A stretch of DNA of 64,000 nt, from the NCBI GenBank assembly GCA_963789785.1, contig CAWBNC010000038.1, forward strand, positions 1 to 64,000, given 5' to 3'. Numbering within the stretch: position 1 is the first letter of the stretch; the number at the start of each line of letters is the position of its first letter. The notes under the pieces are model-generated. The model was given only the letters and a program-made list of their open reading frames with translations, searched no databases and had not been told where the DNA came from. The position numbers and the translations under genes are program-made. Positions 1 to 11,292 of this stretch are shown piece after piece. The stretch is from JAEULH01 sp963789785. GTDB taxonomy: Bacteria; Pseudomonadota; Alphaproteobacteria; Rhodospirillales; Defluviicoccaceae.

Positions 1-16
1 GGCTCCGGGCGCCCTA

Positions 17-1068
17 GAGCGGATTCCGATCATTTTGGTTCATAGCCCGTTGCGGTGAAGAAGCTCTGGCAGTCTGCTTGTGTCACGGCGTCGATTGCGT
101 CGCGAATGGCGTCCCAGAGGTTGGGGAGGGTACGGGCCGCGGCCTTCTTGAGGAGCGCCTTGACCTTGGCGAAGGCGAGTTCGATGGGGTTGAAGTCGGG
201 GCTGTAGGGCGGCAGGAACCGGAGCTCCGCGCCCGCCCGCTCGATGGCCTTGCGGATCGCCGGCGGTTTGTGGGCCGGCAGGTTGTCCATCACGACGATG
301 TCGCCGGGCTCGAGTGTCGGAACCAACACCTGCTCGACATAAGCGAGGAAGGCGGCGGCATTCATCGCCCCGTCGAGGGTCATCGGCGCGGTGACGCCCG
401 ACAGCCGGAGCGCGCCGACGAAGGTGGTCGTTTTCCAATGGCCGTGCGGGACGGCGGCGCGGCAGCGCTCGCCCCTGAGCGCGCGGCCATACATCCGGGC
501 CATCTTGGTCGACGTTCCGGTTTCGTCGATGAAGACCAGGCGGTCGGGATCGAGATCGGGTTGAGCCTCGAACCAGGCCGCGCGGCGCGCGGCTACGTCC
601 GGGCGGTCTTGTTCGGCAGCGTGCGCTGTCTTTTTTTCCGCGTCACGCCGTGACGCTGGAAGAAACGGCAAACGATGCTGGGCAGCGGCCGGTAGCCGAC
701 CGCGGCGTCGAGCCGCTCGGCGATCTCGGCCAGGGTCATGTCCGGCTTCTCCTCGATCCAGCCCACGATCAGGTCCCGATGCCCGTCGATCCGGTGCGAC
801 CGAGTGTTGCCGCCGCGCTTGCCAGGCTCCAGACCGCCCCCAGTCCGCACCCGGGAAACCCACCGGATCGCCGACGAAACACCGACACCGAACCGTCCGG
901 CAGCCGCGCGACACGACGATCCGGCGTCCACCGCATCGACCACCCGACGGCGAAGATCAACGGAAAGGGCTTTGCTCATGAGAGCTGGCCTCCTTCACCA
1001 GCCCTCATCTTGAATCACAGTCAAACCGATTTGGGAATCCACCGATTCACAAGCCGCTCAAACCGCTC
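17..1068. mobile_element. IS630-family insertion sequence, complete
   Basis: This is a 1,052-bp element bounded by TA dinucleotides at 15-16 and 1069-1070, as expected for the TA target duplication of IS630/Tc1-mariner elements. The ends form short imperfect inverted repeats: the left end starts GAGCGGATT and the right end, read inward, starts GAGCGGTTT. It contains a single minus-strand transposase split over two overlapping frames. The right end lies four bases from the stop codon of the sialidase-like gene at 1073, so that gene was not cut. Ends were read by eye, so the outermost base pairs could be off slightly. Confidence 0.85.
30..979 (-). CDS. IS630-family transposase, two frames joined by -1 frameshift
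   Basis: The first frame (593-979) encodes the N-terminal helix-turn-helix domain, starting MSKALSVDLRRRVVDAVDAG. The second frame (from about 640 down to 30) encodes the DDE catalytic domain. The acidic residues are visible in VFIDETGT, VVMDNLPAHK and PYSPDFNPIE. The frames meet at a run of seven A then G on the coding strand (complement of 630-637). A -1 slip there gives one protein of about 316 residues, a usual IS630 length. Split IS630 transposases with A-rich slippage sites are common, so programmed slippage is likely. In this window a homopolymer sequencing error is a real alternative. Confidence 0.88.
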
Positions 1069-1072
1069 TAGC

Positions 1073-2020
1073 TCAGCGGCGCAACTCGCGCGGATCGACG
1101 CTGACGTGACGGATCGTCTGCCGGTTCCAGGTGTAGGTGATGTGCACCATGCCGGCCGCGTCGCGGATCACCGCCGGGTAGGAAAATTCGCCTGCATCGC
1201 GTTCGAGCACGAGCATCGGTGCCCAGCTTCCGCCGACATCGGAACTCACCGCGACGTTGAGCGGTGTGCGCAGGCGCGCCGAGTGGTTGTAGACAAGCAC
1301 GCCGCGGCCGTCTTCGAGAACCACGCCGTCGATGCCGCTGTCCGGATTGGGCAGCGCCGTGGCGCGCATCGCCGACCAGTGCTGGCCGTCTTCGGAGCGG
1401 CACTCGCCAACGACGCCCTGACGGGTTCGGCAGAGGAGCTGATAGCCGCCGTCGGGCCAGACAAGCAGGCTGGGTTGGATTGCGGCGAAATCGCGGCCCG
1501 AATTGAGAGGCTTTCCCGCCTCCCAGCTCCGGCCATGCTCGCGCGCGTACTCGAGATGGACCCGCCAGCGGCGATGTTCGCTGGACGACGGGCAGATCAG
1601 CAACCCGTCCGCGGTCTCGACCGGCTTGTTCTTGATCGGGCCGAGAACGCCGTCAGGCAACCGCTGCGGCGTTTCCCAGCTGCGGCCCGCATCATCCGAG
1701 CGCATGAGCATGCCCCACCACCGGCTCGGGGACGGCCCCACCTTGTAAAACAGCAGCAGCGGTCCGGCGCGCGTCCGATGCAGCACCGGGTTCCAGCACG
1801 AGAACCGACGGCCGTCGGCCTGCACGCCCTCGGCAACGAGACGCGGCTCAGACCAGCGGGCGCGCCGCAGGGGCCGCTCCGCCAGCCAGATCCCGACATT
1901 GGCGTGGCCCTCCCAGGATCCGCCAAACCAGGCCGCGACCAGGCCGCGTTCGGTTTCAGCCAGCGTTGAGGCGTGGGCGCACGGCGTCGGAGCAACGTCG
2001 AAGATGAAATCGGCTTCCAT
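1073..2020 (-). CDS. Sialidase-like BNR/Asp-box protein (COG4692-type)
   Basis: A 315-residue predicted beta-propeller hydrolase of the exo-sialidase/neuraminidase-like superfamily. Asp-box motifs (S-x-D-x-G-x-x-W) are visible at about residues 108-115 (SDDAGRSW), 209-215 (SEDGQHW) and 259-266 (SSDVGGSW). The C-terminus carries YTWNRQTIRHVSVDP, which I recognise from bacterial 'predicted neuraminidase' proteins. The ATG at 2020 was chosen because longer in-frame starts would run into rnr, which ends 23 bases upstream. No signal peptide is evident, so it looks cytoplasmic and its substrate is unknown. It is probably co-transcribed behind dprA-topA-rnr. The IS630 element sits immediately after its stop. 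Confidence 0.75.
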   Translation of the reverse strand: MEADFIFDVAPTPCAHASTLAETERGLVAAWFGGSWEGHANVGIWLAERPLRRARWSEPRLVAEGVQADGRRFSCWNPVLHRTRAGPLLLFYKVGPSPSRWWGMLMRSDDAGRSWETPQRLPDGVLGPIKNKPVETADGLLICPSSSEHRRWRVHLEYAREHGRSWEAGKPLNSGRDFAAIQPSLLVWPDGGYQLLCRTRQGVVGECRSEDGQHWSAMRATALPNPDSGIDGVVLEDGRGVLVYNHSARLRTPLNVAVSSDVGGSWAPMLVLERDAGEFSYPAVIRDAAGMVHITYTWNRQTIRHVSVDPRELRR

Positions 2021-2042
2021 CCGGAGCCTCGGCCCCTCGGTC

Positions 2043-4290
2043 CTATCGGCGCTTCTTCTTCGCCCCGCGGCCGCGACCGCCGCCGTTCTTCCTGCCGGCC
2101 GGCGAGCTCGGCCTGCGGCGCGGGGCGACGGGCGGTCCGGCGAGCGCGAAGATGATTCCGCCGGTGAGCGGGTTGGCGTCGACGAGGCGAACCTCGAGCG
2201 CATCGCCAAGGCGGAACTCCAGCCGGTTGCGGCGGCCGACCAGCCCGTGACTCTTCTCGTCGTGCTCGTAAAAGTCGTCGGGCAGCGTGCTGATGGGGAT
2301 CAGCCCGTCGGCGCCGGTCTCATTCAGGGTGACGAACAGCCCGAAACGGGTGACGCCGTTGATCCGCGCGGCAAATTCCGCGCCGATCTTGTCGGCGAGA
2401 TAAGCGGCGGTGAAACGGTCGAGCGCGTCGCGCTCCGCCGCCGCCGCCCGGCGTTCCGTCGCCGAGATGTGCTCGCCGGCTTTGGCCATGTCGATGCCGG
2501 CGGGATCGCCGCCGCCGGCGCCCAGGGCGAATGCGTCGATCAGGGTGCGATGAACCATCAGGTCGGCGTAGCGGCGGATGGGCGAAGTGAAGTGGCAGTA
2601 GCGGCGCAGGGCCAGCCCGAAGTGGCCGATGTTGCCGGGCGCGTAGACCGCCTGCGACTGGCTGCGGAGCATGACCTCGTTGACCAGCCGGGATTCGGGC
2701 CGGCCGGCAGCCCGCGCCAGGATCCGGTTAAGATCGCCGGCGCGCATGACCTGACCGCGTGGCAGACTGATGCCGAGCGTCTCGAGAAAGTCGCGCAGCG
2801 CCACCAGCTTGTCGTCGGGCGGGCGCTCGTGCACCCGGTACATGCACGGCCGCTTTGCCGCCTCTAGCGCCTCTGCCGCGGCGACGTTGGCGCAGATCAT
2901 GAACTCCTCGATCAGCTTGTGACTGTCGAGGCGCTCGCGGAACTGTACCCGGTCGATGCCGCCGGTGGCGGGGTCGATGATGACCCGGCGCTCCGGGACG
3001 TCGAGTTCGAGCACCCCGCGTTTCTCCCGCGCTTGCGCCAGAGACTCCATAGGCAGCGTAGAGCGGGGCGATGACATCGCTGTTCAGGGTCTCCGTCGCC
3101 GCATCCGCCCGGCCGTCGGCCGCCGCCTGGACCTGGGTGTAGGTGAGCCGCGCCGCAGAGCGCATCAGGCCGCGGACGAAGCGGTGGCGGCGCAGACGGC
3201 CTTCCGCGTCGAGCCACAGATGGGCCGCAAGGCACGGCCGGTCGTCGCCGGGAACCAGCGAACACCAGCCGTTGGAGATGTCCTCCGGCAGCATCGGCAC
3301 GACCCGGTCCGGGAAGTAGACCGAGTTGCCGCGCTCGAAGGCGGCCCTATCGAGCGCACCACCGGGCCGCACGTACCAGGCGACGTCGGCAATCGCGACG
3401 AGCAGGTGCCAGCCGCCGGCGTTGGCCGGATCGGCGTCAGCGTCGGCCCAGACCGCGTCATCGAAATCGCGGGCGTCCTCGCCGTCGATCGTCACCAGCG
3501 GGATGTCGCGCAGATCCTCCCGGTCGCCGAGCGGCGCCGGTCCGGCGGCCGCGGCCTGCGCGAGCGCGGCGTCGGAAAAGCGCACCGGGATGTCGTGGTC
3601 GTGAATGGTAATCAGGCTGATCGACCGCGGTCCCCGCGCCGGTCCGCAGCGCTCGATGATTTTCGCGCGGCGCAGCCCCAGCGGCCGGCCCTGATCCACC
3701 TCGGCCCAGACGAGCTCGCCAGGCTCGGCGCCAAGCGTATCAACGGCCGCGACCTCCATCTCCTCGCGACTTCGGCGATCGACCGGAAGCAGGCGCCCGC
3801 TTCCGCCAACCAGGCCGTAGACTCCGAGCGTGCGCACCGGCCCGCCGTGCAGCTTACGAATAATTCGGGCCTCGTAGCCGCCGTCGGCCGCCTGGCTGAG
3901 CCTCGCGAGCGCCCGGTCGCCCTGCACCAGCGCCGCACGGCTGCTCCGGTCGGGCACGACCGCGATCTTCGGCGGCGGCGTTTCCTCCGCCCACGTGACC
4001 GGTCGCGCCGTCAGCTCGCCGTCGACATCGACATCGAGGATCTCAAGAACGGCCACCGTCGGCAGCCGCCCGGCCCGGCGAAAGCGCCGGCCCTGGTCGC
4101 GCCCAATCGCACCCGTGCTCTCAAGGTCGCGCAGGATCTGGCGCAGTTCGACCTTCTGCTCGGCGTTGAGGCGGAAGGCACGGGCCAGTTCCCGCTTGCC
4201 GACCCGGCCGGCGCTCGCCTGAATGTATTCGAGGATCTGCTCGCGACTGGGCAGCGGCGCGGCAGCGGCTTTGGAGGCTGTTTTCGTCAA
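2043..4290 (-). CDS. rnr: Ribonuclease R, interrupted by one extra base
   Basis: 3'-5' exoribonuclease that degrades structured RNA and helps in rRNA/tmRNA quality control. The corrected product is 748 residues: an N-terminal winged helix (from PLPSREQILEYIQ), cold-shock-like domains, an RNB catalytic domain with the acidic signature VTIDGEDARDFDDAVW, an S1 domain (ARINGVTRFGLFVTL) and a basic tail ending GAKKKRR. The frame breaks at about 3047-3048. Dropping one C turns PLYAAYGVSG into PLYAAYESLAQAREKRGVL, the conserved reading. Both sides are fully conserved, so a consensus error is the simplest explanation. It lies 149 bp downstream of topA. Confidence 0.93.
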
Positions 4291-4439
4291 GATCGAGAAG
4301 CTTCGGAGCAGGAGACGGGATTCAGTTACTTTAATCCGGCCGTGGCTTTGCCATAAACGGTTCGGTTGACCCTAGATATAGACGCGCGCATGGCAAGCGC
4401 CAAACGGCAACCTCTGCGGGGATCGCGGCGAGGCCGGCG

Positions 4440-7214
4440 CTAGAATGTCGATTTCGCTGCCTTCGCGGATGATCCGGCAGCCTTCCCGCTGCCGGACTTG
4501 GCGCCCGCCTTCGCGCCGGTCCTGTCACACGCTTCGGCTGTGGACTTTCCCGTCGACTTGGCAGGTGCCTTGCCTCCTGTCTTCGCCGGCGCGCCAGAGC
4601 CGGAGGGGCCGTCGGACCGTACGCTCTTCGTCTTAGTCCCCGGTGCCTTGACCTTGGCTGCTTTTGTCCCTGATGCCTTGGCTTTCGTCTTCCCCAGGGT
4701 CGCCGCCTTTGCCGCGAGGATCTCGACCGCCCGTTCGATGCTAATCGCGTCTGCGTTCTCATCCTTGGGCAGCGTCGCGCGAACCTTGCCGTACTCCAGA
4801 TACGGCCCGTAGCGGCCGCTCTTCAGCAAGATCGTCTTTCCGTCGGCCGGATGGCCGCCGACGGCCCGGCCGGCCGGGCGGCGCTTCGCCGTGCTGGCTA
4901 GGAGATCAACGGCGCGATTCAGGCCGATCGAGAGCACGTCGTCATCGCCTTTCAGGGAGACGTATACATTACCCACGCGGATGTACGGGCCAAAACGACC
5001 GATCCCGGCGGTGATCTCGTCCCCGGTCTCCGGATGAACCCCGACTTGGCGGGGCAGGGCCAACAAGGCGAGCGCCGAGTCGAGATCGACACTCTCCGGA
5101 TCCATGCCCCGCGGCACGCTGATGCGCTTCGGCTTCTCGCCGCCATTGTCGCCGGTCTGACCAAGCTGGATGTAGTAGCCGTACGGCCCCTTCTTGACGA
5201 TGGCCGGAAGCCCACTTGCCGGATCAAGGCCGAGTTCGCGGCCGTTGGCCTCGATCTCCTTGATTTCGTCGCTCTCATCGCCGCGGATTGGAACCAGCGG
5301 CCGGGTGTGGCGGCAGTCGGGATAGTTGGAACAGCCGATGAAAGCGCCGAATTTGCCGAGCTTGAGGTTCAGGCGGCCGTCGGCGCAAGCCGGACAGCGC
5401 CGCGGATCCGGGCCGCCCTCGACCTGGCGAAAGAAGTGCGGGCCGAGAAGGTCGTCAAGCTTGTCGAGCACTTGTGCAACGCGGAGATCTTTCGTCTCGT
5501 CAACGCTGGCGCTGAAGTCGCGCCAGAAGTCGCTGAGCACCGATCGCCAGTCGATCCTCCCGCCGGACACTTCGTCGAGCTTCTCCTCCATCTCGGCGGT
5601 GAAGCCATACGCAACGTAGCGCTCGAAGAAGCTGGCGAGGAATGCGGTGACGAGCCGGCCGCGGTCCTCGGGGATGAAGCGCTTGCTCTCCAGCCGGACA
5701 TAGTCGCGATCCTGCAGAACCGAGATGATGCTGGCATAGGTCGACGGTCGGCCGATCCCGAGCTCTTCCAGGCGCTTGACCAGACTGGCTTCGGTAAAGC
5801 GTGGCGGCGGCTGGGTGAAATGCTGCTCCGAAAGGACACGCAGCCGCTCCAGCGGATCGGCCTCCTTTAGATCCGGCAGAACCCGGCCTTCGACCTGGGC
5901 CTCGGCGTCACCCTCGCCATCGTCGCGATCCTCGCGATAGAGCTTGAGGAACCCGTCGAAGGCGATGACCGAGCCGGTGGCGCGGAGCATGACCTGGCGA
6001 TCGGGCGAGGCAATATCGACGGCGACCTGATCGAGAACCGCCAACTCCATCTGACTGGCGAGCGTCCGCTTCCAGATGAGGGTGTAGAGGCGCTGCTGGT
6101 CGCGATCGAGGAACCTTGCAACATCGCCGGGTGTGCGCCGGACATCGGTCGGCCGGATCGCCTCGTGCGCTTCCTGCGCGTTCTTCGCCTTCGACTTGTA
6201 AATCCGCGGCTTCTCGGGCAGGTAGCGTGCACCATAGTCGGCGCCGATCAGCTCCCTGCACCCGGCGATGGCCTCGTTCGCCATCTGCACCCCGTCGGTC
6301 CGCATGTAGGTGATGAGCCCGACGGTCTCGTTATCGATGGCGATGCCTTCGTACAGTTTCTGCGCGACCCGCATCGTCTGCGACGCCGAAAGGCCCAGCT
6401 TACGGGAGGATTCCTGCTGCAGCGTCGAGGTGATGAACGGCGGCGCGGGGTTGCGCCGGGTCTGCTTGCGCTCGACCTTCGCGACGGCGTAATCGTGCGC
6501 TTCGACGGTGCGTACGGCGGCCTCGGCATCAGCCTGATTGGCGATCGCCATCTTGTCGAGCTTGCGCCCTTCAAGATGGGTCAGGGCCGCCTCGAACGTC
6601 GCGCCCCGCTCGGTGCGGAAGACGCCCTTGACGCTCCAGTATTCCTGCGAGCGGAAATCCTCGATCTCCGTTTCGCGGTCGCAGATCAGCCGCAGCGCGA
6701 CCGACTGGACCCGGCCGGCCGAGCGGCTCCCGGGCAGCTTGCGCCACAGCACCGGCGAGAGGGTGAAGCCGACGAGATAATCGAGCGCCCGGCGGGCGAG
6801 ATAGGCGTCGATCAGCTCACGGTTGAGATCGCGCGGGTTGGCGAATGCGTCGAGAATGGCGCCCTTGGTGATGGCGTTGAAGACCACGCGCTTGACGCCG
6901 ACGCCCTGAAGCGCCTTGCCGCCGCCCAGCACCTCGCAGACGTGCCAGGAAATAGCCTCGCCTTCGCGATCCGGGTCGGTGGCGAGGTAGAGATGCTCCG
7001 CCCCGCGCAGGGCCTGCGTGATGTCCTTGAGCCGGGCCTTCGCTTTGGGGTCGACCTCCCAGTCCATGGAGAAGTCCGCATCGGGGCGGACCGAGCCGTC
7101 CTTGGCGGGCAGGTCGCGGACATGGCCGTAGCTGGCAAGCACGGTGTAACCCGGCCCCAGGTACTTGTTGATGGTTTTTGCTTTCGCCGGCGATTCGACG
7201 ATGACGACATTCAT
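4440..7214 (-). CDS. topA: DNA topoisomerase I
   Basis: Type IA topoisomerase of about 924 residues that relaxes negative supercoils. The start at 7214 gives MNVVIVESPAKAKTINKYLG, the standard TOPRIM beginning; the longer open frame upstream overlaps dprA. The catalytic tyrosine is in GLITYMRTDGV. A C-terminal zinc ribbon (CPACADGRL then GCSNYPDCRHT) is followed by repeats of the topoisomerase C-terminal type (KKGPYGYYIQLG, GIGRFGPYIRVG, KSGRYGPYLEYG) and a long Lys/Ala/Ser/Gly-rich tail common in alphaproteobacteria. dprA ends only five bases upstream, so the two are very likely one transcript. Confidence 0.97.
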   Translation of the reverse strand: MNVVIVESPAKAKTINKYLGPGYTVLASYGHVRDLPAKDGSVRPDADFSMDWEVDPKAKARLKDITQALRGAEHLYLATDPDREGEAISWHVCEVLGGGKALQGVGVKRVVFNAITKGAILDAFANPRDLNRELIDAYLARRALDYLVGFTLSPVLWRKLPGSRSAGRVQSVALRLICDRETEIEDFRSQEYWSVKGVFRTERGATFEAALTHLEGRKLDKMAIANQADAEAAVRTVEAHDYAVAKVERKQTRRNPAPPFITSTLQQESSRKLGLSASQTMRVAQKLYEGIAIDNETVGLITYMRTDGVQMANEAIAGCRELIGADYGARYLPEKPRIYKSKAKNAQEAHEAIRPTDVRRTPGDVARFLDRDQQRLYTLIWKRTLASQMELAVLDQVAVDIASPDRQVMLRATGSVIAFDGFLKLYREDRDDGEGDAEAQVEGRVLPDLKEADPLERLRVLSEQHFTQPPPRFTEASLVKRLEELGIGRPSTYASIISVLQDRDYVRLESKRFIPEDRGRLVTAFLASFFERYVAYGFTAEMEEKLDEVSGGRIDWRSVLSDFWRDFSASVDETKDLRVAQVLDKLDDLLGPHFFRQVEGGPDPRRCPACADGRLNLKLGKFGAFIGCSNYPDCRHTRPLVPIRGDESDEIKEIEANGRELGLDPASGLPAIVKKGPYGYYIQLGQTGDNGGEKPKRISVPRGMDPESVDLDSALALLALPRQVGVHPETGDEITAGIGRFGPYIRVGNVYVSLKGDDDVLSIGLNRAVDLLASTAKRRPAGRAVGGHPADGKTILLKSGRYGPYLEYGKVRATLPKDENADAISIERAVEILAAKAATLGKTKAKASGTKAAKVKAPGTKTKSVRSDGPSGSGAPAKTGGKAPAKSTGKSTAEACDRTGAKAGAKSGSGKAAGSSAKAAKSTF

Positions 7215-7219
7215 CGGCT

Positions 7220-8278
7220 TCAGGGCTTCGCGAACGCGATCATGACAATCCGGTTTCCAGGCAGGCGCTCGATGCGGCCCGCCAACTCCCATTCGAGCAA
7301 GGTGGTGTGCACCTCGGAGGGCGACAATTGGCAGCTACGGATGATTTCGTCAACGCTCACCGGTGTTGCCGAGAGCGCGGAGGCGATCCGCGCGCCGGCG
7401 TCCACGGGAACGGGCTCGCCGTCGCCGTCCCCGCTGGCCGGCTCAAGCCGGAGACCGACTGGGTCGACGGCGGGCGGCCGCCAGGCAGGATCTCCAATCG
7501 CGGCGATGACGTCAGCGGCGTTTTCCACCAACGTCGCGCCCTGGCGGATGAGATCGTTACCGCCGCGAGACCGCGGATCGAGGGGTGAGCCGGGAACGGC
7601 CAGAACCTCCCGGCCCTGCTCCAGCGCCATCCGCGCCGTGATGAGCGCGCCCGAGCGCAGGCTCGCCTCGACCACCACCACTGCCCGACACACTCCGGAA
7701 ATGAGGCGGTTGCGCCTCGGAAAATGACGGGCCTGCGGCTGCTGTCCGGGCGGCATCTCCGCGACGATCAGACCTTTTTCGGCAATTGCGGCATAAAGAT
7801 CGCGATGCTCCGGCGGATAGACGATGTCGATCCCGCCGGCAACCACGGCCGTCGTCCCGGACGACAACGCTGCCCCATGCGCCGCCGCGTCGACGCCACG
7901 AGCGAGCCCGGAGACCACGCAGACACCGGCGGCGCCGAGGTCGCCGGCGAGTTCGGCGGCGAGACGTCGGGCGTTCAGCGAGGCATTCCGCGCGCCGACG
8001 ATGGCGACGGCCGGCCGCTGCAGCAGCGACGGCGCGCCAAGCATGGCGACCAGCGGCGGGGCATCATCGATATGAGCGAGAAGCGGCGGGTAGTCGGGCT
8101 CGTCCAGAGCGACGAGGCGGGCGCCCAGGGTCGCCAGCGCCGCAAGCTCGGCCTGCGCCTCGGCGTCGCTGCAGAGCCGCGGACACCTCTTGCCCCCGCC
8201 CCGGCGGGTAATCCCGGGGAGAGCGCGCAAGGCCGCCTGCGCCGAGCCGTACCGCGCCAGCAACCAGCGGAAAGTCAC
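7220..8278 (-). CDS. dprA: DNA-processing protein DprA; start uncertain
   Basis: Rossmann-fold protein that protects incoming single-stranded DNA and loads RecA in transformation. Diagnostic motifs include AIVGARNASL, VVSGLARGVDAAAH, GGIDIVYPPEH, PRRNRLISGV and ALEQGREVLAVPGS, followed by a C-terminal winged helix (SVDEIIRSCQLSPSEVHTTLLEWEL). The listed start is GTG at 8278. The frame continues upstream without a stop through residues resembling the family N-terminus (ERIDRLRLIRSENVGP, about 8279-8326) up to a stop near 8434, but no ATG, GTG or TTG lies in that extension. A small indel upstream or a rare start may hide the true N-terminus. It is followed closely by topA. Confidence 0.9.
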   Translation of the reverse strand: MTFRWLLARYGSAQAALRALPGITRRGGGKRCPRLCSDAEAQAELAALATLGARLVALDEPDYPPLLAHIDDAPPLVAMLGAPSLLQRPAVAIVGARNASLNARRLAAELAGDLGAAGVCVVSGLARGVDAAAHGAALSSGTTAVVAGGIDIVYPPEHRDLYAAIAEKGLIVAEMPPGQQPQARHFPRRNRLISGVCRAVVVVEASLRSGALITARMALEQGREVLAVPGSPLDPRSRGGNDLIRQGATLVENAADVIAAIGDPAWRPPAVDPVGLRLEPASGDGDGEPVPVDAGARIASALSATPVSVDEIIRSCQLSPSEVHTTLLEWELAGRIERLPGNRIVMIAFAKP

Positions 8279-8630
8279 TGGACCGACATTCTCGCTGCGA
8301 ATCAGCCGGAGCCGGTCGATGCGCTCACGCTCGTCGATGGGCCTCCTGCGCCGCTTTGTATTCTCTTGGTGCGACAGCCGCTCATCCTCAGCCGTGGCCG
8401 CGGACGTCCCGGGCCTCCCACGGCAGAGTTGTTAACCCACCCGTAGCTAAAGCGGCGTTAAGCTTGCACGCGTTCCTGGTGTCACACCTTTGCAACAGAA
8501 GAGGCGGTACGGCAGTGTCCCAGCGCTTTTTCTTTGCGCCCGAACGGCGGCCATGGAACATGGTGCGAATAATAGCGAAAATACTTTGGGACTTTTGTCC
8601 CTTCGAACAAGATCCCATCGGGAGGCACAC
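8279..8630. other. Intergenic region between dprA and small ORF
   Basis: The first ~150 bp include the probable true N-terminal coding sequence of dprA on the minus strand. The rest is less GC-rich than its neighbours and should hold divergent promoters. At 8588-8601 there is a perfect short hairpin, GGGAC-TTTT-GTCCC, about 30 bp ahead of the candidate plus-strand gene at 8631. No tRNA or other RNA gene was recognised. Confidence 0.5.
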
Positions 8631-8792
8631 GTGAACCCACGAGCCGAAGACCATTATCAAGACCCCAGCGAGGCCGACCCTGCCACGGAACTGACCCTGT
8701 CTGGGCAATTCCATGCTTCGGCTCCTGCCGTCGCCGACAGCAGGCCTTACAACCTCGCAATGTATCTGGATTTCCTTCCGGGAACCGACTGA
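8631..8792 (+). CDS. Possible 53-residue protein of unknown function
   Basis: A short open frame starts at GTG (8631), five bases after a strong Shine-Dalgarno-like GGGAGG (8620-8625), and ends with TGA just before the hairpin that closes gyrB. The predicted product begins MNPRAEDHYQDPSEADPATE and ends AMYLDFLPGTD. It is acidic, with no membrane segment, signal peptide or cysteines. I do not recognise a family. The good ribosome-binding site, the terminator-like hairpin 9 bp after the stop and the otherwise empty region favour a real gene, but only conservation in relatives could establish that. Confidence 0.45.
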   Translation: MNPRAEDHYQDPSEADPATELTLSGQFHASAPAVADSRPYNLAMYLDFLPGTD

Positions 8793-8800
8793 GCACGGAG

Positions 8801-8825
8801 ACTGCCCGGTGGCTGGCCGGGCAGT
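8801..8825. terminator. Hairpin between convergent small ORF and gyrB
   Basis: A perfect 9-bp stem (ACTGCCCGG with CCGGGCAGT) and 7-base loop abuts the gyrB stop codon at 8826 and follows the small ORF that ends at 8792. No T-tract follows on either side. The position between convergent genes still suggests a bidirectional terminator or 3'-end stabilising structure. Confidence 0.5.
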
Positions 8826-11273
<2,448 letters not shown>

Positions 11274-11292
11274 CGGTATTCCTCTTTCGAAT

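Noticed and set aside
650..1969. Long plus-strand frame across the IS630 and sialidase genes
   Set aside because: It runs antisense to two recognised genes, with low-complexity Arg/Ala/Pro-rich translation and no family similarity.
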